NCBI GenBank assembly: GCA_001002765.1
Contig: LCMS01000008.1
Location: forward strand, 1 to 58,028
DNA: 58,028 nt
Source: Candidatus Uhrbacteria bacterium GW2011_GWE2_46_68
GTDB lineage: Bacteria; Patescibacteriota; Patescibacteriia; UBA9934; GWF2-40-263
Direction: 5' to 3'
Shown piece by piece: positions 25,624 through 35,311 of this stretch (positions are counted from its first letter, which is position 1; every line of letters starts with the position of its first letter). The notes under the pieces were generated by a model. It worked only from the letters and a program-made list of their open reading frames with translations, was not told the DNA's origin and did no database searches. Position numbers and translations under genes: made by a program.

Positions 25624-25629
25624 TTATAC
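25624..25629 (+). promoter_or_regulatory. -10 box of the secretion operon
   Basis: TATACT lies 11 bases before the ATG at 25641, so the mRNA would be leaderless or nearly so; no Shine-Dalgarno is present. No convincing -35. Confidence 0.45.
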
Positions 25630-25640
25630 TAAAAGCAATT

Positions 25641-28589
25641 ATGAGACGTCTGCCACAATGTTTGCAGGCAGGGTGGTTCCGTTTACAGGAGGCTTTGCAT
25701 CCAAAAGATAAAAACACCTGGTGGAAGAGGGGAAGTGTTTTGGTTTTGATTCTCCTTGGAGTTTTTTTTGCGACAACACTTGTTTTTGCGCGAACACCGG
25801 TAACCACCGAACCGACTATATTGGACAGGCTCATGCTCGTCTTGGCCGGTTATGCCATGGGTGTGGCGGGCGCGCTCACTCAAGGGATTATCATCTGTGT
25901 TGATCTCGCCATTCGCCTCATGATGTATAACGGGTTTGTAACCTCACCTGTTGTGGGCGCTGGATGGGCGATTGTACGGGATGCCATGAACATGTTTTTC
26001 GTGATCATCCTCATCTACATTGCAGTGGTGACGATTTTTGGAAAGACAAAAGTCAATTGGATGCAGGCGGTTCCAAAGATGCTCATCTTTGCGATTCTCA
26101 TCAATTTTAGTCGTACACTTTGCGGCATCATGATCGATATTTCCCAAGTGGTCATGATGATTTTTGCCAATGCGCTACGCAATGTCGCGGCTGGCAACTT
26201 CATCCAAATGCTTGGGCTCAATGAGATTTATCTTTTGAGTGAAAACTCAACCGTGATCCAAGATGTCGCTGAAGGAACAGGCGCTCCTGTTGCTTTTGAT
26301 TGGTTTGCCGCCGGTCTTTTGTCCGTTTTTATGGTCGTGATGGTGCTTGCGGTCATTCTCGCTCTTGTCGCCATTTTAGCTTGGCGCATTGTAACCTTGT
26401 GGGTTTTGGTTGCCATAGCACCTCTGGCTTGGTTTATGGGAGGCATTGCTGGAGTATTTTCACAGGCATCAGGGTATGCCGAGTGGTGGAAGCGTTTTGT
26501 TTGCGCCACAGCCATTGGGCCGGTTTTAACATTTTTTCTTTGGCTCACCCTTGCCGTGGCCGGTGCGGGCAGTTTGGCTGCCCGCGGAGGATTTGTTTCC
26601 ACAACCGAGCAGGGCAATCTCAATTTGTCTGGTAACATGAGTTCTATTTTTGAAGTGGAACATTTGATTAGTTTTGTTTTGGGTATGGGTATGCTTATGG
26701 CCGGGTTTGAAGCTGCCAATTCCGTTTGCCAAGGGTCTTCCCCTTTTGTTCAAAAAGCTTTGGGAAAAGCAAAAGGTATCCCAGCGCAACTGACTGCAGG
26801 TTTGCAAAAGTTTGCGACAAAACAAGCTAAGGCCGCCGGTGGCGCCGCAGCAGGACTTGGACTTAAAGGTGCTCGTAAACTTGGTGCCGGAGTCAAAGCA
26901 GCCGGGGGTCGTGTCGGTCGTGATGTGGGTGAGTGGGCCGGAGGGAAAGCGGGAATAAAATATTTTACAAAAAGAGGACGCGCAGGTTTATATCGAGACG
27001 TGGCCAGAAAGACTCGCGGAGGGGGTATTGTGAGTCGTGCGCTTTCCAAGCGCGCGGATGTTTGGGGCGAACAGTTGGAACGTGCGCGCATGGGAGAGGT
27101 GAAAGAAATGGGCAAAGGATTTGAGGGAATGTCCACACAATCCAAAGTCAACGAACTTTTGCGTCAAGCAAAAGGGAAAACCGGTACATCAAAATTGCGC
27201 GCCCAAAATTTGTTTATGGAATTGGCTGCCACCGAGGAGGGGCGCCGTCAATTAAGTTTGTCAGGAGTGACCGATGACTTCTGGAAGAAAAATGGAGCCG
27301 AAATGAACGAAACCTTTAAAAATGATCCTGACGCAAAAGGGAAGTTGGATGCATTTAAGAAAGCGCGTGTGGATTTGTCGGGAAAGAAATGGACTGACGC
27401 TGTTTCCACTTGGAGCGATGTGCAAGCCATGGATCCGGAGGCAATGGAAGCATTGGTAAAAAAGCACGGAATAGGGGATGTACAAAAACATTTGGAAAGC
27501 ATTGGATCAGACAAAAAAGGAGTCAGTGCTTGGCAATCTTTGAAGGGGTATGAGAAGGATGGCAACATAGTGAAGAGTTCAAATCTTAATGCTCAAGCCA
27601 TCTTAACAGGAACATCCACTGCACGTGGTATTCGTTTTGCTTCTGCTTCTGCTCAAGATTTGGCCAATGTGACCGATGAAGATTTGGTGGAAAATGTGAC
27701 CGAGAAGGGGGTGGGAAACGAGCATATTCGCAACCGTTTATTACGCAGCCGTTCGGTTAGTCGTATTAAAAATGCAAAAGCCAGAGAGGCATTGGCAGAG
27801 AGCATGCTTACATCAGGAGCAGCAGAGGCGGGAACGGCTCTGCGAGCAAATCCGATTCTTTTGGGAGCTTTGGGAGATAAACAAATGGAAAAGTTTACAG
27901 AAGACAACGATCTGCTTGCCGCCGCTCATGCAGCCATGCAAGATAAAAAGACCCGCGCGCAAATGACTGCGGCCATTAAAGCGGATCCGAAGGGAAACGC
28001 TCAACTGCAACAAAATATTGCCCGTCTGTTGGCAATGCAAGTGCAAAATGCAGGTGATGATGCAACAAAACAATCTGCACAAAGTCACCTCAACGAGTTT
28101 ATTGCACAATCACAAAGTACACATACAGCGGAAGCAACAACCTTGCGCGATGCAGGTTTGGCGCTTAGTCACGCAACAGGAGAAAAAGTTCAAGTGGAAG
28201 GAAATATCAAAAAACACGAACAAGAAAAAGAGACATTAACGCAACGCAAAGATTCTCCGAAAGAGGGTGATGAGGCTCGCTTAGCGCAATTGGAAGCTCT
28301 TTTAAAATCCGCAAACAAAGAACTTACTGATATTGAGAGCAAAATCCAAAGATTGAGTACTGCTCATATTGCGGCTCAAGCTAATCATGATAAGGCAAAT
28401 GCTCCCGTTTTGATGGGAATGATGCAGGCGGAACGCAGCTCACTTGAAAAAGTAAAAACGAAGATAGAGTCAGATAAAACTGCGCCAACAAACATTACAG
28501 AACAAACAAGGTTAGAGGCTGAATTGCAAAAAGTTATAGGACAAATAGCAAGTTTGGACGAAAAAATGCAAGCCCTAACATCCCCCTAA
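25641..28589 (+). CDS. VirB6/TrbL-like polytopic membrane protein of the secretion locus
   Basis: ~982 aa. The first ~370 residues hold a signal-like segment (GSVLVLILLGVFFATTLVFA) and several membrane helices, including AMNMFFVIILIYIAVVTIF, LLSVFMVVMVLAVILALVAILAW with IVTLWVLVAIAPLAWF, and SFVLGMGMLMAGFE. This matches the VirB6/TrbL-type channel subunits placed upstream of PrgI and VirB4 in CPR loci. The remaining ~580 residues are soluble, Lys/Ala/Gln-rich and helical, ending in a coiled coil (LEALLKSANKELTDIESKIQRL). The start is placed at MRRLPQC; the longer ORF reads a hairpin repeat as MDPRLRG. First gene of a plus-strand run through 34278. Exact function is inferred from topology and context. 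Confidence 0.75.
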   Translation: MRRLPQCLQAGWFRLQEALHPKDKNTWWKRGSVLVLILLGVFFATTLVFARTPVTTEPTILDRLMLVLAGYAMGVAGALTQGIIICVDLAIRLMMYNGFVTSPVVGAGWAIVRDAMNMFFVIILIYIAVVTIFGKTKVNWMQAVPKMLIFAILINFSRTLCGIMIDISQVVMMIFANALRNVAAGNFIQMLGLNEIYLLSENSTVIQDVAEGTGAPVAFDWFAAGLLSVFMVVMVLAVILALVAILAWRIVTLWVLVAIAPLAWFMGGIAGVFSQASGYAEWWKRFVCATAIGPVLTFFLWLTLAVAGAGSLAARGGFVSTTEQGNLNLSGNMSSIFEVEHLISFVLGMGMLMAGFEAANSVCQGSSPFVQKALGKAKGIPAQLTAGLQKFATKQAKAAGGAAAGLGLKGARKLGAGVKAAGGRVGRDVGEWAGGKAGIKYFTKRGRAGLYRDVARKTRGGGIVSRALSKRADVWGEQLERARMGEVKEMGKGFEGMSTQSKVNELLRQAKGKTGTSKLRAQNLFMELAATEEGRRQLSLSGVTDDFWKKNGAEMNETFKNDPDAKGKLDAFKKARVDLSGKKWTDAVSTWSDVQAMDPEAMEALVKKHGIGDVQKHLESIGSDKKGVSAWQSLKGYEKDGNIVKSSNLNAQAILTGTSTARGIRFASASAQDLANVTDEDLVENVTEKGVGNEHIRNRLLRSRSVSRIKNAKAREALAESMLTSGAAEAGTALRANPILLGALGDKQMEKFTEDNDLLAAAHAAMQDKKTRAQMTAAIKADPKGNAQLQQNIARLLAMQVQNAGDDATKQSAQSHLNEFIAQSQSTHTAEATTLRDAGLALSHATGEKVQVEGNIKKHEQEKETLTQRKDSPKEGDEARLAQLEALLKSANKELTDIESKIQRLSTAHIAAQANHDKANAPVLMGMMQAERSSLEKVKTKIESDKTAPTNITEQTRLEAELQKVIGQIASLDEKMQALTSP

Positions 28590-28613
28590 TGCCACAAGAG
28601 TGGGTATCGAGAT

Positions 28614-30467
28614 ATGGAGGACACTACACATAATCGAACATATGCCGATCTTCCCGAAGATGTGCTCTTGTTTTTGAGCGATGTGGATGCGGTAGATCAA
28701 GCGCAAGCATTTTTGAAAAAATACGGAGGCAAAGAGGAGGATGCCGCATTACTTTTAGGAACAGGAGAACAGATTGTACTTGGCGCAAAGGCTCTGGAGG
28801 ATTTACCGAAAATTTTAACTGATCTTTTTGGGATCGAGGAAAGCAAGGTGGCGGTTGCAGCGGCGGAATATGCAACAGTGCGATTACTTCCGATTGCCGG
28901 AGCGATCGGGGATGTGTCCGGACAAATCGTAAAATGGGGAGGAAAACTTGGTGATCTTTCACAAAATCAAGGCGCGATTTTGCCGCAAGTGACAGCCGAA
29001 CAATTTGTGGCACATGTGATAGAAGAGCTCAAAATCACCGAGGCCGAACCCGATCCCGCCGCGCAACATCGTCTCCTGCTTCTTTTATCTTCGTATGTGA
29101 AGGGTATTCGGGATTTGTCCGAGACAAAGGATGCGCTGATGCGTGGAGAAAAAATCGGTGGCATGGAATTACCCGAGGAAATTGCCGATGAACTCCTTTC
29201 TTACGTCAATGACAAGATGAAGTTCTTGCGCATTGCGGATGCAAAAAAAGAAGAGCCTTCTCACACATCAACAAAACCGGTTGTCCAAGCTTTGCCTCGT
29301 CCTCGTGTGCTGCGGGATATCAAACAGCCCACTCCTCCTTTGGCTCAAAAACCCGTGGAGCCAAAACCTGTTGTTCCACCTCCCGTTTCGCCCCCTGCCG
29401 TTTCTACAAAACCTCTTGCTCCCATCATCAAAAAACCAGAACCTGTGAAAGAGGAGGATTTTGGCAAAGCCGAAGAGCGTGAGGTAAAAGAAATCGCAAA
29501 CAAGCGCGCAGTTGCCACGTCATTTTCAAAAGAGACTGTACAGACAGATCAAATCGCGCAAATGATTTTACAAAAAATCAATCTTCCACTTACAGATCAG
29601 TTGCAAAAACGTTTTGCCGCATTGGTGGATGCGCGGCTTTGTGGTGTACGAGACGCCGATCAAACGCGTCAGCATTTGGCAAAACCCATTTTGCAAGGAG
29701 GACTGGGAATGGCAGGAGAGATGCTCGTGAAGGTGAGCGATATTTTGGAGGAAGAAGTGGGGCGCGTTTTTAAACCTCATGGGGAAAAGATTGCACAAGA
29801 AAAACAGAAATCTTTTCAAGAACAGAGACAAAAGAGCGAGCAAAAAAAAGAGGTAGATACGCGCGAGTCGCAACTTCTTTCAAAACGGTACGCGTCGATT
29901 ACAGGCAAAGCGCCCACAGAATCGGTTGAACCCATGCATGCAACGGGCGTGCGTGTGACCGCAAGCCAGTCCATTTCCGAACATTTAGATCGTCAAGAAG
30001 AAAAAATAGATAAAGCAAAAGTAAGACAAGTGATCGAAGCCGCAAAGCCTCCCGCTTTTGTCTCTACGGTTTCTCATTCCACACCAACCATTTTGCCTGC
30101 GGGCGATCGATCGAAAGTGCAGGATGTGCATTTCGCAAAACACTTGGAAGGATCGGTAGAGGAATTGAAACGTATGACGCTCGTGGATTTTCGCCGTCTT
30201 GCTTCGTCCGCAAGCGCGTCTGTTGATCGCGTCGTGGATAAAATCGAATTGTTGCGCGAGCAGGGGCCGGATCGAATGGTGGCGGGAGTGCAGGCATGGA
30301 AGCAGTCACCTTTATATCTTTCCTATGTGGCGCTTGCCAAAGAAGCGGTGTTGTCAGGACAGTCCATCAAAGCGTTACTTGCGGAGAAAAGAAAAATGGC
30401 GCCCGATGAACTTGGAAACGAAGAATTGGATGCGATCATGTCCATTAACGAACAGTTGAGATATTAG
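28614..30467 (+). CDS. Uncharacterised helical protein of the secretion locus
   Basis: 617 aa, no domain recognised. Residues 1-210 are a compact helical domain (EDVLLFLSDVDAVDQAQAFLKKYGG...), followed by a Pro-rich linker (~225-275; PKPVVPPPVSPP) and a long charged helical C-terminal half with coiled-coil character (EKIAQEKQKSFQEQRQKSEQKK). No signal peptide or membrane helix, so probably cytoplasmic. Position 24 bases after the VirB6-like gene and before PrgI suggests an accessory or assembly factor of the same machine. Confidence 0.65.
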   Translation: MEDTTHNRTYADLPEDVLLFLSDVDAVDQAQAFLKKYGGKEEDAALLLGTGEQIVLGAKALEDLPKILTDLFGIEESKVAVAAAEYATVRLLPIAGAIGDVSGQIVKWGGKLGDLSQNQGAILPQVTAEQFVAHVIEELKITEAEPDPAAQHRLLLLLSSYVKGIRDLSETKDALMRGEKIGGMELPEEIADELLSYVNDKMKFLRIADAKKEEPSHTSTKPVVQALPRPRVLRDIKQPTPPLAQKPVEPKPVVPPPVSPPAVSTKPLAPIIKKPEPVKEEDFGKAEEREVKEIANKRAVATSFSKETVQTDQIAQMILQKINLPLTDQLQKRFAALVDARLCGVRDADQTRQHLAKPILQGGLGMAGEMLVKVSDILEEEVGRVFKPHGEKIAQEKQKSFQEQRQKSEQKKEVDTRESQLLSKRYASITGKAPTESVEPMHATGVRVTASQSISEHLDRQEEKIDKAKVRQVIEAAKPPAFVSTVSHSTPTILPAGDRSKVQDVHFAKHLEGSVEELKRMTLVDFRRLASSASASVDRVVDKIELLREQGPDRMVAGVQAWKQSPLYLSYVALAKEAVLSGQSIKALLAEKRKMAPDELGNEELDAIMSINEQLRY

Positions 30468-30515
30468 GGAAGAATTTCCGAAGTGAAGAATTGGAAATGA
30501 GAAATTTTTTACGCT

Positions 30516-30947
30516 ATGCCCGATCAATTCGTGGTTCCACAATTTATTGACACGGAAGACAAGATCATCGGCCCCATAACCGGTCGGCAGTTTATTATTT
30601 TACTCGTGGTCGTGTTGCTCGATGCTACTCTCTATAAGTTGCTTTTGTTTAATTATTTTCTTTTGGTGGGGATCCCTCTTTTTATCATAGGTGTGGTCTT
30701 TGCGTTTGCAAAAGTGAATGGCGTGTCTTTTCATTATTTTGTGTTGAATTTATTGCAAACCTTTCGCCGTCCGCGTTTGCGTGTCTGGGATAAACAAAAA
30801 ACCGACGATCAACTGCGGACATGGATGTTGCAAAAACCCGAGGAGGTTCCGTTGCCCGAAGTACGCAAGGCTCCTCCGCAAGGATCGCGTCTTCATGAAA
30901 TCACTCTTGTCGTGGATACGGGGGGGACTTATAAACCTGAAGAATAA
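30516..30947 (+). CDS. PrgI family protein
   Basis: 143 aa. PrgI-type small membrane protein found immediately upstream of VirB4-like ATPases in Gram-positive conjugation and CPR secretion loci. Typical N-terminus MPDQFVVPQFIDTEDKIIGPITGRQF, then two adjacent membrane helices (IILLVVVLLDATLYKLLLF and YFLLVGIPLFIIGVVFAF) and VSFHYFVLNLLQTFRRPRLRVW. Likely a membrane partner of the ATPase encoded downstream. Confidence 0.85.
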   Translation: MPDQFVVPQFIDTEDKIIGPITGRQFIILLVVVLLDATLYKLLLFNYFLLVGIPLFIIGVVFAFAKVNGVSFHYFVLNLLQTFRRPRLRVWDKQKTDDQLRTWMLQKPEEVPLPEVRKAPPQGSRLHEITLVVDTGGTYKPEE

Positions 30948-30949
30948 GT

Positions 30950-31624
30950 ATGCTAAACAAAAAACCAACAAACGTCGCGCCTTCCACTCAGCAATACATT
31001 GATATTGCCGAGATTCGAGATGATCTCGTTGTGATGAAAGATGGAACGGTACGAGCGGTACTCATGGTGTCGAGCATTAACTTTGCGCTCAAATCTTCCG
31101 AGGAACAAGAAGCCATTGTGCAAGCCTATATTACTTTTTTGAACGGACTCGAGTACCCGCTTCAAATTGTGATTCAGTCGCGTCGCATGAACATTGACGA
31201 ATATCTTCTGCGTTTGCGCGAGCAGGAACGCAAAACACAAAATGAACTTTTGAAAGCGCAAATCACGGACTATCGGGATTTCGTTTCCGAACTCGTAGAG
31301 ATGGGGGACATTATGCAAAAACGTTTTTTCGTCGTAGTACCGTACGATCCGCTTTCCAATAAACGTCGTGGATTTTTCTCACGACTTTCCCAAGCCCTTT
31401 CTCCAATCGCCTCGGCGAAACTCAATAAAACTCAATGGGAAGATCGCAAAGTGGCCATGAGTCGTCGAGCTGAACTTTTGGGAGGACAATTGGAAAGCAT
31501 GGGGCTGACGGTTGTGCGACTCGATACACAAGGTCTTATTGAAATGTATTACGATGTGTACAACCCGGATATTTTTGGTCGTCAACCGCTACAAGATCTC
31601 GAAAAGATTCATCACGAAGAGTAG
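30950..31624 (+). CDS. TraC-like / VirB4 N-terminal domain-like protein
   Basis: 224 aa cytoplasmic protein. The pattern QYIDIAEIRDDLVVMKDGTVRAVLMVSSINFALKSSEEQEAIVQAYITFLNGLEYPLQIVIQSRRMNI matches the N-terminal, non-ATPase domain of VirB4/TraC proteins, here encoded as a separate gene between PrgI and the ATPase, as usual for CPR loci. It probably docks the ATPase on the membrane channel. Two bases separate it from prgI and five from virB4. Confidence 0.75.
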   Translation: MLNKKPTNVAPSTQQYIDIAEIRDDLVVMKDGTVRAVLMVSSINFALKSSEEQEAIVQAYITFLNGLEYPLQIVIQSRRMNIDEYLLRLREQERKTQNELLKAQITDYRDFVSELVEMGDIMQKRFFVVVPYDPLSNKRRGFFSRLSQALSPIASAKLNKTQWEDRKVAMSRRAELLGGQLESMGLTVVRLDTQGLIEMYYDVYNPDIFGRQPLQDLEKIHHEE

Positions 31625-31629
31625 ATTTT

Positions 31630-33708
31630 ATGCCTATCGAGTTTGGACAATTGAAACAGTTAAGGCCACAGGTGCCACAACATGCCACCCCTCCTTTGAA
31701 AAAATCCGCAGAAGCGGAGCGCACACAACAAGAGAGTACGCTTTTGGAAGAGGAACGGATTTATCGGCAGGGGGTGGTGACCGTGCGCGACATGATCGCC
31801 CCGGCGTCGTTTGAAATCAATCCGACTTTTTTGCGCATCTCCGGCGTATATGCGCGCACCCTGTTTGTCATCACCTATCCTCGACAAATCGGACTGGGAT
31901 GGAGCTCACCGCTTATCAATCTCAATTACACATTTGATATCGCCATGTATTTTTATCCGGTAAAGTCATCCGTGATTTTGAAGCAATTGCAAAAGAAAGT
32001 GGGTATTTTGGAAGCGGGGATTGCAACCGAAGCAGAGAAAGGAGCAGCACGCGATCCCAAAAAAGAAACCGCTCTGCGTGATGCGGAATCACTGCGTGAC
32101 GCGATCACCCAAGGGGTGGAACATTTTTTCCAATTCGGATTTTATTTTACGATCTACGGAAAAGATAAAGATGATTTGGAGCGCAAGACCGAGGAGATCG
32201 AATCGCTTTTGGGAAGCAAACTCATCTATACCAAGGCGGGATTTTATCAAACCGAGCAAGGATTCAATTCCACGATGCCGCTTGGAAACGACGAGCTTTT
32301 GGTGTCCTATAACATGAACACGTCGCCGATTGCCGCCTCATTTCCATTTATCAGCTCTGATCTCACATCAGATAACGGTATTTTGTACGGGGTGAATCGA
32401 CACAATAATTCACTTATTTTATTTGATCGTTTCTCGCTGCAAAATGCAAACTGTGTCGTGTTTGCCACGGCGGGCGCGGGAAAGTCTTACGCGGTGAAGT
32501 TGGAAATTTTGCGATCGCTCATGATGGGACAAGATGTGATTGTGATTGATCCGGAAATGGAATACAAACATTTGTCCGATGCGGTGGGCGGCACTTACAT
32601 CAATATTTCTTTGGCGTCTGATGCAAAGGCCAATCCGTTTGATCTCCCGCGCGCTAAGGGTGAGGAAACAAAAACCGAAGACATCATTCGTTCGGCCGTT
32701 ATTACCGTGAAGGGGCTTTTGCGCATCATGATCGGCAAACCCTTGGGCCCGCAAGGACAAATCAGTTTTACGCCGGAAGAAGATTCGCTTCTTGATCGTG
32801 CGATTATCGAAGCGTATGCAAAAAAAGATATTACGTCTGATGTGCGCGATCTTTCACAAGTGGAACCGCCCATCTTGCAGGATCTTCAAGATATTTTGGA
32901 AGGCATGACCGGATCAAATGAACTTGTGGAGCGATTAAAAAAATATACTGAAGGCACGTTTGCGGGATTGCTGAATTCACCCACTACAGTGGAAATGAAT
33001 AATCAGTTGGTGGTTTTTTCCGTGCGCGATCTTGAAGATGAACTGCGACCCGTCGCCATTTACAATATTGTGACCTATATTTGGAACGTGGTTCGGTCGT
33101 CGCGCAAAAAACGCATTTTGGTGATTGATGAGGCCTGGTGGCTCATGCAATATGAGGATTCGGCAAAATTTATTTTCGCGCTTGTAAAACGTTGTCGAAA
33201 ATATTGGATGGGCGTGACCACAATCACTCAAGACGTGAATGACTTTTTGCGTTCACCCTATGGACAGGCGATCGTTACGAACTCCGCATTGCAACTTTTG
33301 ATGAAGCAAGCGCCTTCGGCCGCCGAGGTGGTGCAAAAAACATTCAATCTTACGGATGGAGAAAAATATTTGTTGATCGAGTCCGGAATCGGAGAGGGAA
33401 TTTTCTTTGCCGGGCAAAAGCATGCGGCGATTCGCGTGGTTGCGTCCTATACGGAAGATCAAATCGTGACGACCAATCCGCAACAATTATTGGATATTGA
33501 ACGAGCCAAGAAAGAATTTGAAGAACAGATGGAAGCGCAAGATGTGGGGGAAAGAGGGGAGCCTCTGGTGGAAACAAAAGAGGGAGCGTCCGAGACGCAA
33601 ACGCAAGCGTATCAACAAAAAGCGCAAGAGGCGGCTTCGGCTTTACTTTCCTCGGAGGAAAATGCAAAACAAGAAGCGGATCGCATTCGTCAATCTCTAT
33701 CAAATTAA
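31630..33708 (+). CDS. VirB4 family type IV secretion ATPase
   Basis: 692 aa. Energises transport or pilus assembly in type IV secretion-like machines. Walker A is in FATAGAGKSYAVKLE (~residues 278-292) and Walker B in RILVIDEAWWLMQYE (~493-507). VIVIDPEMEYKHL after Walker A, GVTTITQDVNDFLRSPYG and IVTNSALQLLMKQAP are standard VirB4/TraC blocks. The N-terminal ~250 residues form the CagE/TrbE-like domain. The tail is a charged, Gln/Ala-rich helix. No relaxase or coupling protein (VirD4) is in this window, so DNA conjugation by this locus is not demonstrated. Confidence 0.92.
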   Translation: MPIEFGQLKQLRPQVPQHATPPLKKSAEAERTQQESTLLEEERIYRQGVVTVRDMIAPASFEINPTFLRISGVYARTLFVITYPRQIGLGWSSPLINLNYTFDIAMYFYPVKSSVILKQLQKKVGILEAGIATEAEKGAARDPKKETALRDAESLRDAITQGVEHFFQFGFYFTIYGKDKDDLERKTEEIESLLGSKLIYTKAGFYQTEQGFNSTMPLGNDELLVSYNMNTSPIAASFPFISSDLTSDNGILYGVNRHNNSLILFDRFSLQNANCVVFATAGAGKSYAVKLEILRSLMMGQDVIVIDPEMEYKHLSDAVGGTYINISLASDAKANPFDLPRAKGEETKTEDIIRSAVITVKGLLRIMIGKPLGPQGQISFTPEEDSLLDRAIIEAYAKKDITSDVRDLSQVEPPILQDLQDILEGMTGSNELVERLKKYTEGTFAGLLNSPTTVEMNNQLVVFSVRDLEDELRPVAIYNIVTYIWNVVRSSRKKRILVIDEAWWLMQYEDSAKFIFALVKRCRKYWMGVTTITQDVNDFLRSPYGQAIVTNSALQLLMKQAPSAAEVVQKTFNLTDGEKYLLIESGIGEGIFFAGQKHAAIRVVASYTEDQIVTTNPQQLLDIERAKKEFEEQMEAQDVGERGEPLVETKEGASETQTQAYQQKAQEAASALLSSEENAKQEADRIRQSLSN

Positions 33709-33711
33709 TGT

Positions 33712-34278
33712 ATGGAACTTTCCAAACGCGTGAAAAAAATTTTGGTTTTTATCTTGATGCTTTTGATCGTGCTTTTGTTGATTTTGTATCTGGTGAGAAT
33801 TTGGTCATCGGTTCCTTCTCCTTTGGGATCACCTGTTGTGGAACAGCAAGAAGATCAAGTGGAAGAATCAGTGATAGATAAGGAGGCGGTGTCAGAACAA
33901 CAAGAAGCGGCAAAGGAGGTCAATGTCCGCACAGTGGTAAAAACATTTGCCGAGCGTTTTGGAAGTTATTCCAATGAGGCGAACTTTGCCAATATCACTG
34001 ATGTCTTGCCCATGATGACCGAGGCATATGCAACACAGACGCAAAGCGCGATAGACTCCTGGACGGCCTCGGATGTGTATTATGCGGTGACCACGCGCGT
34101 ATTGACGATGGAGATCACGATCGATGAAGAAGCGGGAACAGCGCAGGCCATTGTGAGCACACAACGTGAAGAAGCGCGTGGGGATGTACAAAATATTTCC
34201 GTGAGTTATCAAGAGCTTGTATTGGATCTTACACGTGTGAGCGGAAGTTGGTTTGTGGACAATGCCACGTGGCGATAG
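33712..34278 (+). CDS. Single-pass membrane protein, VirB8/NTF2-like candidate
   Basis: 188 aa. A short cytoplasmic N-terminus, one membrane helix (ILVFILMLLIVLLLILYLVRIW), an acidic Gln/Glu linker and a ~115-residue extracytoplasmic domain with the alternating helix-then-beta pattern of NTF2-like folds (VVKTFAERFGSYSNEANF... LVLDLTRVSGSWFVDNATWR). VirB8 proteins have this topology and genomic place, so that role is plausible but not proven by motifs. Last gene of the secretion run; comF follows after two bases. Confidence 0.65.
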   Translation: MELSKRVKKILVFILMLLIVLLLILYLVRIWSSVPSPLGSPVVEQQEDQVEESVIDKEAVSEQQEAAKEVNVRTVVKTFAERFGSYSNEANFANITDVLPMMTEAYATQTQSAIDSWTASDVYYAVTTRVLTMEITIDEEAGTAQAIVSTQREEARGDVQNISVSYQELVLDLTRVSGSWFVDNATWR

Positions 34279-34280
34279 GT

Positions 34281-34991
34281 ATGGGATGCTTGGACGTGTT
34301 TTTTCCGAGGTTTTGCGCGGGATGCAAAAAGGAAGGAACGCTGTGGTGTACAACCTGTCGGGAAACCCATCCACTCCAAATGGTTGGCGGTTTATGCCCG
34401 TTTTGTGAGAGTAAAGGCTCCTGGAGGACATGTCAGTCATGTCACCGGGAGACTTTTTTAGATGGGCTTATGGCGCTTACCTGGTATGCGGATCCTGCGG
34501 TGCGTCGAGTACTTACAACATGGAAGTATGTGGGAGATCAGGCGGCAGAAGAAGTCGTGCGCTGTTGGATACGACAAAAGGCGGATCATTTGGACAGATG
34601 GTGTCGGGATGTTGTGATCGTTCCCGTACCTTTACATAAGAGGAAATGTCGAGCACGAGGATTTGATCAAGCGCAAGTGATGGCACAGATGGTGGCACAA
34701 GAGATGGGGGGAGAATGGGCGAATATTTTAAGTCGTGTACGATTTACCTTACCGCAAGCGCAGCGTGGGGGAGGAGAAAGGATGGTGGGAGATTTGGATG
34801 ATATTTTTGAGGTGGTGGGAGAGGTCCCTGATCACATAGTGTTGTGTGACGACGTGTTTACAAGCGGTGCCACCATGGATGCGGCGGCGAAATGTCTGAA
34901 GGATCATGGAGCGAAAGAGGTGAGAGGACTGGTGATTGCCAAGGGTTCGGTTGATCATGGTACGGGAAGTCATGTGGGTAGTCCTGCTTGA
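34281..34991 (+). CDS. comF: ComF family phosphoribosyltransferase-like protein
   Basis: ~236 aa. ComF proteins are needed for natural transformation in several bacteria. An N-terminal zinc ribbon is visible as C-x2-C...C-x2-C (FCAGCKKEGTLWCTTC and CPFCES...CQSC), followed by the PRTase domain with DVVIVPVPLHKRKCRARGFDQA and the PRPP-binding loop VLCDDVFTSGATMDAA. The start MGCLDVFFPRFC is typical. It directly follows the VirB8-like gene, which with dprA elsewhere hints that the secretion locus may serve DNA import. Confidence 0.88.
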   Translation: MGCLDVFFPRFCAGCKKEGTLWCTTCRETHPLQMVGGLCPFCESKGSWRTCQSCHRETFLDGLMALTWYADPAVRRVLTTWKYVGDQAAEEVVRCWIRQKADHLDRWCRDVVIVPVPLHKRKCRARGFDQAQVMAQMVAQEMGGEWANILSRVRFTLPQAQRGGGERMVGDLDDIFEVVGEVPDHIVLCDDVFTSGATMDAAAKCLKDHGAKEVRGLVIAKGSVDHGTGSHVGSPA

Positions 34992-35108
34992 TTTTTTTCT
35001 AAAAATTTCGTATCTTTCACGCACCTGCTATCCCTGCAGAGGCATGGATCTTGTGTAGTTGATGGGCGGTCGCACGCAAAACAGAATGTTTTTTGCAAAG
35101 GCAATCAT

Positions 35109-35202
35109 GGAGAGGTACCCAAGTGGTTCAAGGGGACGGTTTGCTAAACCGTTAGGTCGGTTTTTAGCCGGCGCGAGGGTTCGAATCCCTCTCTCTCCGC
35201 CA
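35109..35202 (+). tRNA. tRNA-Ser (GCU)
   Basis: Acceptor GGAGAGG pairs with the 3' arm before GCCA, with one G-U. Anticodon stem-loop ACGGT-TTGCTAA-ACCGT gives anticodon GCT. It has a long variable arm as expected for tRNA-Ser, T-arm GAGGG-TTCGAAT-CCCTC, and encoded CCA. Confidence 0.95.
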
Positions 35203-35239
35203 TCCCATAGAGATCCAACTTCGTTGGAGTCATGTGGGA

Positions 35240-35285
35240 TGTCCCTCCGAAATCCTGCCCCATTGGCGGGACGAAGGGGAACTCT
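35240..35285. repeat. Dispersed hairpin repeat, second copy
   Basis: TGTCCCTCCGAAATCCTGCC...GGCGGGACGAAGGGG matches the element at 17-62 almost base for base outside the loop. It lies between the two tRNA-Ser genes. Confidence 0.75.
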
Positions 35286-35311
35286 GTTTTGGAACATGTA
35301 TTTTCGTATGA

